A stretch of 64,000 bases of DNA from the NCBI RefSeq assembly GCF_965363235.1, contig NC_134838.1, positions 6,143,001-6,207,000 on the forward strand, written 5' to 3'. Below, piece by piece: positions 32,801 to 47,800 of the stretch. The number at the start of each line of letters is the position of its first letter. Within the stretch, counting starts at the first letter, position 1. The position numbers and the translations under genes are program-made. Origin of the DNA: Mytilus galloprovincialis. Lineage: Eukaryota > Mollusca > Bivalvia > Mytilida > Mytilidae. The notes below the pieces were generated by a model. It was given only the letters and a program-made list of their open reading frames with translations. It made no database searches and had not been told where the DNA came from.

Positions 32801-35800
32801 TTAAAAAAAAATATGCATTATTTTTTTTAATTTGAGGTTTCTTATGACTTTAATGTCAACTATATAGGATAAAAACTTTGCTGAGTCAACTGATGTTGAA
32901 ATTGGGAAAGTCCAAGACATGTCAACTTTTTCAACATGTTCAGTTTCTCAAGATGAAATAGGATTTTCTTTGCTCTTCGTAAAGTATCTTCTCTAATTCT
33001 TAGCCAATATATACTTTTACTGATTCATTTTTTTTAACCAAGTTTTAGGTTGTTAGATCTCATTTAATACTTCATTGGTCAAAATTTATTTATGACATCA
33101 ATTTTCTCAATAGAGTAATAATTATTTGTTTATGGCAGAACTTTTTTTTATGCTTTTTATTCATAAAACCATATTAACGGTTTTATGCATGCAAATTATT
33201 TTAATATAAATATATAAGTGTTTATATTACAACCTGACATCTCCAGGTATCTGGTAAATAAATAAGTTTTTTCACCCACCTCAATTAAAAAAATATTTTA
33301 CACGATATATCTTGGATTTGAAAAAAAGTTGTACACTGTAAACCTTACATTGATTTAATGACTAGGATTTCTGTTCATTACACCGTTCTTTTGTTAACCC
33401 TGAAATCATGACCGAATAATACATATTAATTTTGTACAACTAAAACAAACCTGTTTCCATCTGTGCATTTGATAGCCACAGCATCAACTATAGACTTCAG
33501 TAATCTTTCTAATCTTAATTTCTGGTGCTGCTCTCTGCAAGGTGTGTATGACAATATTGTTCTCAAAGTTCTCTGAAACAAGATAATTCAAGTGTTAAAG
33601 AATATCTATAATTTACCTTCATCCTTTATTTATAACAAATTGTTTAAACTGTATAGTAATTTCAAAATACATTTTAGTACAGTGACGGAGGGGGTGAATG
33701 AGAAGGCGCCAGTCTTTTAGTACTGTTGGACAGATAGTGACTATAACTACCTGTATTGTATTGTATTTGATTTGATTTGATTACTAAATGAAATCATTCC
33801 AGTTACATAGTAATTAACTCATAAGGATTAAAGGTTACAATAAACCATTAGATTTTATGGGCGCAGCCATTTTATGAGCATAACATGGTATTCAGAATTA
33901 AGAGTATAGCTAATCCTGATTGGTTGACATGTGTACCCGTTTTTTTTTGGTATCAGTGATTATAATTGCTTACTAAAATATTAGTTAACATAAAGTCCCA
34001 TGGATTGTCCTGTGCTGTATATATTTTACTTACTAACACTAGCAAATAATTTGGCAGCAAAAGAAAACAAAAATTTAAACTAATTTCATAAGAGTACTTA
34101 AAAGGATTTATAGATACTTACCAATGAAGCTACATAAACTCTGTACACAGGATCATTGCTCATAAAGGCCAGAATCTGACAACAACATTCTAATGTAGTA
34201 TGGGTTGCTGTCTGTCGTTCTGGAGATACCAGTACACCTGATCTGCCTTCACCCATCCCTCTCATTAACACTGCCTGTACCTCTTTACTTAAGTGATTTA
34301 ATGCTGATTCTCTTATCGACCAATTCTTTGTGAAAAAACAGGACACCAAATCCTCACCAAACACCTGGGGGAAAAAATCAAAGTTATAAATGCTCAATTA
34401 TCTATGAATATAACCATAAGAGGACTAATGACTGTTATCTTTTTTTCAATACTGTGAATTCATTATTATTCGTTGGATACCAATTTTTGTGGATATCGTG
34501 GGTAAAGGTAAAATTGAGAATGGAAATGGGGAATGTGTCAAAGAGACAACAACCCGCCCAAATAAAAAACAACAGCAGAGGGTCACCAACAGGTCTTCAA
34601 TGTAGCGAGAAATTCCCGCACCCGGAGGCGTCCTTCAGCTGGCCCCTAAACAAATATATACTAGTCCAGTGATAATGAACGCCATACTAATTTCCAAATT
34701 GTACACAAGAAACTAAAATTAAAATAATACAAGACTAACAAAGGCCAGAGGCTCCTGACTTGGGACAGGCGCAAAAATGCGGCGGGGTTAAACATGTTTG
34801 TGAGATCTCAACCCTCCCCCTATACCTCTAACCAATGTAGTAAAGTAAACGCATAACAATACGCACATTAAAATTCAGTTCAAGAGAAATCCGAGTCTGA
34901 TGTCAGAAGATGTAACCAAAGAAAATAAACAAAATGACAATAATACATAAATAACAACAGACTACTAGCAGTTAACTGACATGCCAGCTCCAGACTTCAA
35001 CTAAACTGACTGAAAGATTATGATTTCATCATATGAACATCAGGCACAATCCTTCCCGTTAGGGGTTTAGTATCATACCATCATAACATATATGAGAAGA
35101 ACATAACCCGTGTCATGCCAACAACTGTTTTTAGAATAAATGTGTTTAGTTCCGATGCAAAGACCTTATCAATGACTCAATATTAACGCCAAAATATGCA
35201 ATCTTTAATGACTTGACAACAGTATCGTAATTATATCCCTTCTTAATAAGTCTATTCAAAGGTTTTGTAAGTTTCTGAGGTGAATACTGACACCTTTGTG
35301 CTTTATAAAGAATATTACCATAAAAAATTGGATGTGAAATACCTGAACGTATTAAAAGTCTGCATGTTGAGCTATATTTACGAATAATGTCTTTATACCG
35401 ATGATAAAATTTAGTAAATGTTTTGACTAGTTTGTGATATCGAAAACCCTGGTGTAATAATTTTTCAGTAACACATAAATTTCTCTCGTTAAAATCTAAA
35501 ACATTGTTACATACACGAGCGAATCGTACAAGTTGAGATATATAAACACCGTAAGATGGTGACAAGGGAACGTCACCATCTAAAAACGGATAATTAACGA
35601 TAGGAAATGAAAAATCATCCCTTTTATCATAAATTTTAGTATTCAGCTTTATCAGCGAATCCCGAAATTAAATGTTCAACGAATTACAAGTTTCCTTAAG
35701 GCTTTTATGCAGACCTCGGTAAAACCATGACATTAAATATCAATGAACATGAAAGTTTACAGCAATCCATGAAATTCGGTGCCCACTAAAATAAATGAAT

Positions 35801-38800
35801 CACAGTAGTTCTCAATGCCTACAACAAAGTTAATGTTCCAATTCAAAGGACATTGTTGTTTAGTTTTCTTTTGAGTTATTTTAATCTAGTTTGACAAATT
35901 AAGGTTGCAAAATGTTATTGCATCTGCTGGCATCTAAACAATTGCACCATTAAACAATAAAATATGAACATTAATCCATGTATATGCATGTCATTCAATA
36001 TAATTAATAAAGTAAATTTGACAATGAGGTAAATTGTTCTCATATTATTCCTAGAAACAAACCTCTATCCAGGGTGAAGCCATTTCTTTGAATTCTGACG
36101 GTACTGGATCAGCATATGGAAGACGGGTCTCTGCTGCAGATGCCTGTGGTTGAGGTGATGGAGCTCTTGTATTAGGAGGGGCCCCTGGTGGCTCTCTTGA
36201 TACAGGTTCTTCATGACTGTGATAGAATTTAAAAATTAAAATACAGAAAACATGTAAATGCCATATGACAATTTTAATGAGCAGGTATGATAAGGGCATT
36301 AACTGTTACATTAAGGGGGAGATTGTTACATGTAGGGGGAGATAATTTTAATAAGAAATACAGTGAACACACTATATTGTTTTGCAGCATTTAAACAATT
36401 CAGGTGATCTTGATTTTTATTTCTATTTTCTAATAGCATATCATAAGGGTATCTTCTCATTGTTTTTTTCCTTTAAATTCCCCCCTCAACTACCACCTTT
36501 ATTTTTCATCAATCTTACACAAAAGAATCAATATATAAAAGTTTCAAGAAATAAACTTACTATGCAGACTGTTACTGTTCCTCTTTTCTATTTTTATCAT
36601 TCAGTCAGAGAAGAGAAATAGCTTTGTTATAATAAAGTTATTCATCTGTTTGAATAATTACTAGGTTGTTTCTATTTTAATTTTGCATCATTGAATTCTT
36701 TCATTACCTTTTAACTTCGAATGTGTTTGTTTTCCACTTTGCTCTGCATAATGGACAAATTAATGGGTCATTCTGTCTCCGACACAGCTCAAACCCTAAA
36801 AAATAATTGTTCAAATTCTTATAATAGAAACAATTTCATAAAAGATCACAAGTTCCTTCACCCTTTATACTCTGATCAAAAGTTGAAAATTTGGAAGTAA
36901 ATTTCTCTCCAGAAAATGTGTTCAATTTAAAAGCCTCAATATAGAAAAACAATCTGCGTAGAAATAATGCAAACCAAATTATCAGAAATCCATCAACCCG
37001 AAAGAGATGATTTTTTTGGTGAAAAAGTGCCAACATTTTGATAAGTTGTTGACAAAGATATGGCTCTTTTGTATGTTATTTTCAATTTTGAAATTAAAAT
37101 TTCAATAATTAAACATGAAAACTTTGCAAAATATAGTCAAAGTCAATACACAATGACTGAAGGTGCAGGGTCAAATAATAATTTCTGTGTTGTTTGAAGA
37201 CTGCTGTTGTATACAAGGACATAATCCAATGCTCAAAGGGAAATAACCACCAGCTTAAATAAACTGTTATCACAGAGATATGTCTCGCCTTTTTGTAATG
37301 TTTATTATGCAAATGTTGAAATCAAAATAGCAATACTTTAACATCTTACACAAGTTATAAAAAAGTCAATGAACCATGACTGAGTTACATGGCTTAACAA
37401 TCTCCATGTAAATGAGATGTGTCAATGCTTATACAACTGCATACCAAATACCATCATGACCATTGACTTATTTTAAGTCGTTCCCAAATCTAAATACAAA
37501 CATTAACTAGTAAACTATAGAAAAGTTTCAAAGTCAATAAGAGGGGGTGGGGCTATTTAATCTCTATGGAAACGATGCTTGCAAATGCAAATAATTTTGC
37601 ATACCAAATATCATTGACTTAACATTAGCAAATTTTAATCACAAACTAATACATGATAACTCAGAAAAAAATTCAAAATCAATAGACCATGACTAAGGAG
37701 GCCGGGCCAAATTAGCTCCATGGAAATGAGGTATTCCGATGCTTACACAGCAGCATACCAAATATCATTGACCTAACACTTGTGGTTCCCCATAAACTGA
37801 CCTAATCACAAACTAATACATGTAAAATAAGCAAAAATTTCAAAGTCAATAGACCATGACTAAGGGGGCGGGGCCAAATTATCTCCATGGAAATGAGGTA
37901 TTCCGATGCTTACACAGCAGCATACCAAATATCATTGACCTAACACTTGTGGTTCCCCATAAACTGACCTAATCACAAACTAATACATGTAAAGTAAGCA
38001 AAAGTTTTGAAGTCAATAGACCATAACTGAGGGGCAGGGCCAAATTATCTCCATGGAAATGAGGTATTCCGATGCTTCCACAGCAGCATACCAAATATCA
38101 TTGACCTAACACTTGTGGTTCCCCATAAACTGACCTAATCACAAACTAATACATGTAAAGTAAGCAAAAGTTTTAAAGTCAATAGACCATAACTGAGGGG
38201 GCAGGGCCAAATAATCTCCATGGAAATGAAATGTGCCAATGCTTATAAAACTGCAAACCAAATATGATTGACCTACCACTTGTGGTTCGCCATAAACTAG
38301 AGCTAATCACAAACTAAAACATGTTGACGCCGCCATCGGAAACAGCATACCTATGTTTTAGCTTTTTGACTCCGTCAAGGCGAGACAAAAAATTGGTGAC
38401 TATTGATGAATTTAGAAAGAGTACTTACACACAGCTATACAATGATGATGAAGTCTATTCTGACAGCCATTCTCACATTTCAGAAGACTTTCTCCCTCTA
38501 ACATTTCCAGGAGACATATTGGACATGTATCTTCTTCTTCTTTCACACTACTGTAATAACAAGTTCATGTCATATCAATTGGTGATTTCACTTACATAAT
38601 CAAAAATACAAGAAGGCAAAAAAGATCTTAAAATGTGTGTCACTTTTACAAAAGAGTTAATAAACTTGATTATTTTTTTCATTTCTTCATATTTGAAAAG
38701 GCTGACAACAATATATATAAAAGATTGAAAAGAATTCTTTGTATATTTGTTAAAATTTTACTTTTGAAAAAGAATGATATAATCCCAAGTAATACACCAA

Positions 38801-41800
38801 ATAAATCATTAAAAGTCATTTAGATCTTGGATCTTGTATATGTATATCACTGTGCTAGTGTAACTTACCCAATCTCTGACTGTGTTGGTGTGACCTCAGG
38901 TGATACAGACTCTGAAGATGATCCCTTCTTATTTTCTTTTTCCTTTCTCTTTTTAGAAATTCTAAGTGATACTTTATTTTGATAAATTCTGAACAAACTT
39001 TCAACCTAGAAGTAAAAAAAACCAAACATATGGAAATTAAATAGCTTAGTTTTAAAGTCTGTACATATTTTTTAAATTAAGAGTGCCATGCATGATATAA
39101 ACATATGGCCATTTACATTTATATTTCTACCTGACAAATGATATTTCATTGTACATTTATTTCATACAGATAGTTTTGTATGTAGGCATAAACATAGTTT
39201 CTAATAATTATGCTTTCCATTTTTAAAGCATAACATTCCATCTGTACAAAGGTGGTTGATTTTGTTTTCCATGGCATGTACATGTGTTCCATATTTTTGC
39301 AGGCAATCACAGTCTTGTATATTTTGTTCAACTTTATGATACATATTTTTAGCTTCTAGTTGTGATCTTTTGCTTCTTTCCTTAATTTCATGAAGGTCTG
39401 AAAAAATTATTAATGTAAATTAAACTTCAACCACTGACTAAAAATACCTGTTGACAATGACAGAATGTAGGATATATATATAGCTTTGTCAACTTTTGTA
39501 ACAACATGACAGCTAATGGTACCTAAGGGAAAACACAGAATTAAAATGGTGTATTGTTTTTTATTGTTAGAGGCTGTCAACTATTTAGTGAAGTTGTTAG
39601 TGACAATGTTCTGTTGTCATTGGGTTGCTGTCTCACTAATATATATCAAACAATTCCTTGATTCTAATTTAAAAAGGTCTTTCTTTCTATGTAAAATATA
39701 AATATTACTGCAGTAATGTGGCAGGAGAAGTTCAATATAAATATTCCTGCAGTAATGTGGCAGGAGAAGTTCAATATAAATACTACTGCAGTAATGTGGC
39801 AGGAGAAGTTCAATATAAATACTACTGCAGTAATTTGGCAGGAGAAGTTCAATATAAATATTACAGCAGTAATGTGGCAGGAGAAGTTCAATATAAATAT
39901 TACTGCAGTAAGGTGGCAGGAGAAGTTCAATATAAATATTACTGCAGTAATGTGGCAGGAGAAGTTCAATATAAATATTACTGCAGTAAGGTGGCAGGAG
40001 AAGTTCAATATAAATATTACTGTAGTAATGTGGCAGGAGAAGTTCAATATAAATATTACTGCAGTAATGTGGCAGGAGAAGTTCAATTATAGCTGGTATA
40101 TTTTAATAAGATAAAATTTTGTGTTATAATCTTACCTCATAATTTTTCAGAGTTCTGCTCCATAAGCAAGGGTCACCTTCTTGTACTTTGAATACTCTCA
40201 ACATGACAAACAAAACATGAACACAATGTGGGCCTTTTCCACAGCTACATGTCTGAAAAGATAATATATTTGTATGTCAATAAAATTATAATTTTAGAAA
40301 TGTATATATTATAAATAATTGCTAATATATCATTTCATACCTAGTTTCACTTTGTTTAATATGGATCTTTAAAATTGTTACAGTAATTGATGGGTCAAGC
40401 ACATTAAAAAATGTCCATTAATTAATCAAATCATGGCGAACAAAACATAATCAGAAAGAAAATAAAATCTGGCAAATTCGTAAATGCAACTTTGGTTAAA
40501 GTCATATGAAACGAGTGAGTGGTGAAAAATAATGTTTATCCAATTCTTGAACCAATACATGTATATATCTTAAACTTAGTCCTCTGTGCACGATTTTATT
40601 ATTTTTTACTCAAATATATCGTACAACCGTCAATTTTTTTTCTCTCTGTCTGTTATGATTTAACAAATATGGCTGCTCATTAAATGCCGTGTTATGAAGC
40701 AGAAGTTTACCGATTGTCACCTTATAGTAAACAAATAACAAAAAGCATGGGTATTGAGCGCGTTTAACATGTATAATCAGATAATTGTTTATTTTAATGA
40801 CAGATCCATGTGTATTGCGATCACCGGATTTTTAGGAGGAGGGTCATGCTCAGGTCACTATGCATACGGAAAATATGTCGGTGAATTGCTTCCTGGAAGC
40901 GGTCAATTAAATATAAGTAAATTTCTTCTAAATGTGGAAAAATTAAAGAATTTTCCTCAGAAAAAAGTATATGTACATAAGTTGTATAATGAAAACCATC
41001 CATTTAGTTATAAAAAAAACATATGCATATTTCTTTTTAATTTGAGGTTTCTTGTGACTTTAAAATGAATGCATACTTTTGCTAAAGAGTTTCAGCCAAT
41101 GAAAATTATACTTGCAAACTATATAGTATCAGTAATTTATGTTTTTCCTAACTGAATGGTTCTGCTAATTTTAAACAAAATCAAATTATACTGGTATGAT
41201 TTTTCATATCAGAAAATAACATTCTGAATGTGTAGTAAATTAAGTATTGTCAAGTAAGAAATGATTTAATTTCTGTTATCAAAGAATAAGCAAATTAATA
41301 TACTTTCTCACTAAGTAACTACCTGTGGACCAATGATAACCCTGAATTTATGGTCAGGTGAATCTCCACCAATGAGAAATGAGTTTGGTCCATTCTGCTG
41401 AAGTAAATATAACCTAGCTCTTTGTACCTTCTCTATCCTATTTTTGGTCAACAAACTTGAACCTTGGCTTTGTTTGTTAAACTGAGAAAAAAAGACAAAT
41501 AACAAAAAGTTAACAATGATGTCCAAAAGCAGATGTAAATAAAACTTTATTTCCATATTATCGTTTGCATTGTTTGCTTGTTTTTATCTGGTGTACTTCA
41601 ATGATCGAGGATTGTTATCATCAAAAAAGGTCCAAACTGTTGATTTATTTTGTAAATTTCAACTCTTTCAACTTGGGTACATATACAACTACCATCAAAC
41701 TCATCGAATTCAAAATGGTGTCTTCTTACGGGTAAATCTAATGATTTTTTAAAATGTTTATATTAAGCTGATTTTCAAAACATTTTACATCCAATTCATT

Positions 41801-44800
41801 AAAACAATATTTGGATTCAAGGTACTATTTCATTATTTGGTGTGTATAATACTAAGTTACAACTTACTGAATTAGAAGGAGAAATTCGTCTTCTGAAAGA
41901 GTTACTCTGTGATAGATTATTACTATTAACAACTTGTTGTTTAAAGGTAGAATCCACATTTCTGTTGAATGACTTCTTTCTCATTACTCCACCACCATCC
42001 TGTAAAATAAGATCAAATACAAACTTTTAAAATAATTATGTGCAAAATAAAAAAAAACCACACAAAGTTGTCTGACATTTCTATGATAACTTTTATGATG
42101 ACTTTTAAGCAAAAAATTAAAGAATCTTGTTTTTATATAAATTAGACCGTTGGATTTCCAATTGAATGGTTTTACACAAGTCATTTTTTGGGCCCTTTAT
42201 AGCTTGCTGTCCCGTTAAATCATCTCACATCTCCTCTTTTTTATATTCATTATTCAAATGATATATTACAAAAGGCAGAATAGAAAGCTTATGTCATACA
42301 AAATAGCACAGTAGACTAAAAATGATCTTTTTCTTGATAGATAAAAAACTTTATTCTCAAGGCCAGCTTTGAGCTAATTTTCTTGGACAGTTGAAGTGGG
42401 TGGAGCATTATACTCTGTGCTTCATGGGTGATGAAACCTTTCCATGGGTTTCTTTTTAGTCTTTTACAAATCTTACAATTCATTCCAAAATTTATAAATA
42501 AAACTGGACACATGAAATGACATTACCTCTTTTTTAACTGAATTAAGTATTCAAAAGTAAATTTTTCATTTTAATAAATTCACGTTTGTCATGTTTTGGT
42601 CTTTAAAAGCTTACTTGACACTGTATGGGTTTTGTTTAAAACAAGAATAATAAATTGTTACACTATTTTCTATTACGAGTACCAGTAAATAATTTTGCTT
42701 TCAATGATGATGATGTAATGTGCTTCGATCAAAATTCTGAATACAACACAAGACCCTGGACACTATTTTGTTTTCAGTTTTCTTATAAAAATTATTTGAC
42801 AAGAAAAAGGCTAAAGCTATACAACTTCTACATGGAACTCAGTTTTATAAGGTTAAGAAAGGCTTTAAATATATTTGTACTGTTGAAGCCAGTGTCAACC
42901 TTATAAAACCAAGGTCCATGCAACTAAATTTAAAACAACATGTACCTGAGATCCTGCTCCACTTCCATTTCTTACAAGCTAGAAAATAAAGAGGAACAAC
43001 TAGTACACAAAAGCCAAACAAATCATATGAAAATTTTCTTTTAAGTTTTTTAAAACAGGAATATATGTTACAACTACTTATATGTTAACAGCATTCAAGT
43101 TAAGATAAAGATTCCGGATCAAAATTAATTTGTTTTTTTAAAACCACTTCTTCAGAAATGAAATTTTTGACCTGATGCAAAATGTATTTATAACACATGA
43201 AACCAGTAAGGGCCTTATGTCCAACATATTATATAATGATTACAGGGTCCCAGAATGTCTTTGGAAATACAGCCATATGCAAGGAATACAGTATGCAGTC
43301 CAAAACAACTGTCAGACCATTGCAACTGCGGTATACTGTGCAACATTGAAAGATTTTCTATAATATCTGTAGTCATAACAAGCTGTAACACCCACAACTA
43401 CATGTAGCACGAAATTATGATAGGAGGATAATAAGAAGCTGAGTAGCATGTCTTTCTAGCTTTATGACTGAAGGATCTTTCACATTTGTTCCAGACGAAA
43501 CGTATGTGTAATGTACATTTATTTTTTATTTAAGAGTTTTCTGAAGAAAATAATTGATTAAAATTGGAATGGGATTCCAAAGGTTTTGTTTTAAATAGCA
43601 GTTTTCAATTACTGCTAGAGAAAATTATTTCTGCTTTAAAATTGCATTTTCAGATAATTTAAGTACTGCTTGAAAAAATGTTACTTGTTGAGTCTTAATC
43701 ACATATATTTAGGTTAAACAACTCATTTAATCCACTTAACTATAGCTCCATCTCAGGAATTATGATTTTCAAAAGTATGATTAAAAAAAAAAAAATGTTT
43801 AAAATGAGATTACCAACTGCAGACATATAGATTCCTACACTGCAACTAGTGTTTTCCGATATTTCTCCACTCGAGACAGTTAAATATTTAAAATTAACTG
43901 TTGAGAGTGGAGAAATATTGTAATACACAAGTTACAGTGTTGGAATCTGTTTCCCTGATGATTTTTATCCTTCTTTTTCAAAGATTTTCAGAAACTTGTG
44001 TTCTTTATATGCGACGTCATCAGACATGATCGCCTTTTTTCATGACGTCACAATAGGAAAATTTAGAAGAAAACAAGAATGTGTCCATAGTACACGAATG
44101 CCCCACTCGCACTATCATTTTCTATGTTCCGTGAAATTAGGGTCAAAACTTTAATTTCGAATTAAAATTAGAAATATCATATCATAGGGAACATGTGTAC
44201 TAAGTTTCAAGTTGATGTAACTTTAACTTCATCAAAAACTACCTTGACCAAAAACTTTAACCTGAACTTTACACTATCATTTTCTATGTTCAGTGGACCA
44301 TGAAATTGGGGTCAAAACTATAATTTGGCAGTAAAATTAGAAATATCATATCATGGGGAACATGTGTACTAAGTTTCAAGTTGATTGGACTTCAACTTCT
44401 TCAGAAACTACCTTGACCAAAAACTTTAACCTGCAGCGAACGGACGCACAGACGGACGAACGAACGAACGGAGGCACAGACCAGAAAACATAATGCCCCT
44501 CTACTATCGTAGGTGGGTCATAACAAAACATTTTGACGTCATAATCAAATTTCAACTAATCACTTGCCGAGAACAAATATTTTACTAGTGAGGAGAAATA
44601 TTTTTCGCACATCGATCAAGAAATGGGAAAATAGCACAAAAATTAGAGAAAACAAATAAATTGTTGGCACTTTCCATAAATAAATAAATAAAGTGTAATC
44701 AAATACATGTTACAGTACCATTTTATGATTTCAACATCTTGTTTCCTCTGCTGAACTGTTGTTCACACAATATAATAAATGATGCTTAATAAGATCCTCT

Positions 44801-47800
44801 CTTTTTCTCTCCTCAAAATGACATATTCACAACACATAGTTGTGAACGTGTGGGAAGCAGCACTGTATACATACTTAAATGTCATTAACCAACAGTCACA
44901 TTTCATTTATATTATATTTTCTAATATCAAAATCTGTTTGTGTGCAGGTGTCTCATTAGCAACCTATCACATTTTCTTGTTTTTAAACCTATATATTTGA
45001 TTGAACGTGCTAAATAGTTAACATCAACTTGATGCCAAATCGTAAACAAATATTTTTCTACATGTAATAATGGTTGATAAAGATGGTGCTGCTATTGGTG
45101 GCAGCAGTGGGATACACAGCATAGAGAATAATGAATACAGCAATAATACAGACAGTTTCAAACATAACTTTGCATATGAAAAAGTATTGGGATTAGTAGG
45201 AATCCACCATTTACTTCAGGACATATTTTTCTGTTATTGTATAGTACAAGGATGTGAATCCATATGAATATATTAATTGTAATAATTTGGTAAAAATATC
45301 TTAATAATAAACATTTTACAGTTTGACACTAGTTTAAATATGGTGATACAAAAGGCTAATGTTATGCTAACGTTAGAAAATAAAGGTGTGTTTAGCACCT
45401 AAGGATAAAAGATATTCCTACCCCCAAACTAATATGTATTAGTATGTATTAGTTTGGTCGTTATGATTACAGGGAATGGGGAACATTGAACTGGCTGTAA
45501 GACAAGATTGATTCCAACAAAAACTCCTGAAATATGACAAAAAACCATAAACAAGGGATTTTATATAAAGATAAAATGTTACCACAGTAGCATTTACCTG
45601 TTTAGCATTATTTAGAAATAAAAATAGTAAAATTATTAAGTTTTATAATGATTTCTTATGAACAAGTCTCAAATGAAGTAAAGCAAAATATACCCTTCCA
45701 CTTTTGTTCTTTTTCTTTTCTATCAAATGTCTTTTCCATGAGGGAACTCGTTTTGGTTTTTCATTCAGTTTAGAATCTTCATTATGTATCTTCCTACTGT
45801 CCTTAATAGCTCTGAAAAAAGTATACATGCAAGATTTAAATTTTTATTGAATTGCATATCAAATATTACAACTAACAACAAATGATGCTAATTAATACAA
45901 GTAAATGTATATAATAATAAAGATGAATGCTCATAATGAAAATTAAATCAAATAACAAAATTCATTACTGTCACACATATATATAAAAAGAAAATAATTT
46001 GAATGATAAAATATTGAACATGCATATAATTAATGAATGAATGCATATGGATGATTTATTGCATGCTCCAATTAAATTAATTATGGACAATAAGCATGCA
46101 TATACCTGGTAGAGAAAACTGAATTATGTAGTAAGATAAGCTTTTGCAGAAGATAATTGAACTATGCACATTTTTATTTTTGTTAACTATATAGGCAACT
46201 AGCTGTAATAATTCATATTTAGAAACTTCTCTTTGTAAGTCTTTGCAAAGTGCTGATTATAATATTGTGTTTCATACATGCATAATACCTGCAAAATATT
46301 TTATAAAATACAGTATAAGTGAAGGAGGTAAAATGCTTGATTGAATTAATAATGTTTAAAACAATTGTTAAATATATACTATTTTTCGCTTTTTACTCCT
46401 TTTTTCCCCCCGAGCTTCACAAGTATAGAAAACCATTTACACAACGTTTATCTACAGGCATTTTACATGTATGGTGTTAGTATTTATGGGAATTGTAAGT
46501 TAAACTGCTGAAGCATTGTTAATTCAATCATCTGGAGTCAGTCTCACAAAAAAACTTACAACTAAGATTGGTCGTTAGTATACTGAATTGTTCATGACTT
46601 ATGACTAATCTAAGTCGTAAGTTTTTTTTGTGAAACCGACTTCTGGTTCTCAAAAATATGATGTATAAATATAAACAATATGAAATTAAAGGTGGATATC
46701 TATTTAGTTAAGGACCATTTTCAAGTATTGTTCTAAGATTTGTATCTATACAAATGAAACACAGTGAAGAGATGAAAGTCGTTTACCCTTTTGAATATCT
46801 TAGATACCCAGTCATTGAAACAAGAGGGTCTGTACAAAATTGAACTTTTAAACAGGAAATAAATAAGAACCTAATTATATCTGAATTTTGAATGACATGA
46901 ATCTGACAACCAGATAATTGTTTTAACAAAAATGTGAAGATATAATATAATTTATTGACAGACTTTCTTTCACATACAAGTGGCTGTCAACTTTTCAAAC
47001 CTCCAGAACTATTTAATGGGAAATTTGTCATTGTAAATATTTTACATAGCTTTTTTTTCTTTTCTCAGAAAAATTGAAAATACTTTTTTTAAATATTCTT
47101 ATGATCATTATCTAAATGATTACAATCAATAATGGACTATTTGGATATAAGTATCAGGTTGCTTATAGACACTAAATCATATAAAACAAAATTCGGAAAT
47201 TGGTTCTCCAAACATTGCCAAAGATGAACTTTTGACTTCCCTGCGAGACTCGATGGGAAATTTCAAAAAAACTTGAAGAATATATTCAGAGTTTCATTCA
47301 GTATCTGGATAGTTGACACTTACTTATATGGTTTTAAAAGAAAATGACAGTCATGAATTTTATACAATGTCGTGAACATGCAGGGAGGCAGTACAAATAA
47401 ATGACATGTGCAAAAAAGTGATGGCCATTTACCAACTATATTTACAATTCATTGCATTATAAATGTGATTCAAAAATCAATTCCATATCTATATAGGTAC
47501 TGTATGTATTTCTACAACTCAAAAGAACATTCATGTCTCTATAAAATCAATGTGTTAAATGGTGAAGTAATTATATGATGACTGAAGGAGTATTGGGGTG
47601 CTACAACATAAACACTCAAAGCTATACTTGTTTTCTGACTCTGTCACACTTAAGTTTGTAGCTATCCTCTGGTCTTCATTGCTTTCACATCTAGACATAA
47701 CAAATAAAACTGTCAGTAAAAATCAAAGATACTAAGACAGCCAAGAGGATGATCTATTCCAAGGTTTGGATATAAAAGATTTTGGGAAAATGATGTAAAT

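Noticed and set aside
39664-40114. Overlapping 124-140-codon repetitive frames on both strands.
   Set aside because: All arise from the 39-bp intronic array; no start context, no neighbouring exon structure.
43455-43510. Possible second hammerhead (ACTGAAGGATC ... GACGAAACG).
   Set aside because: The CTGATGA box is not present, and no stem II or GTC cleavage triplet fits the spacing.
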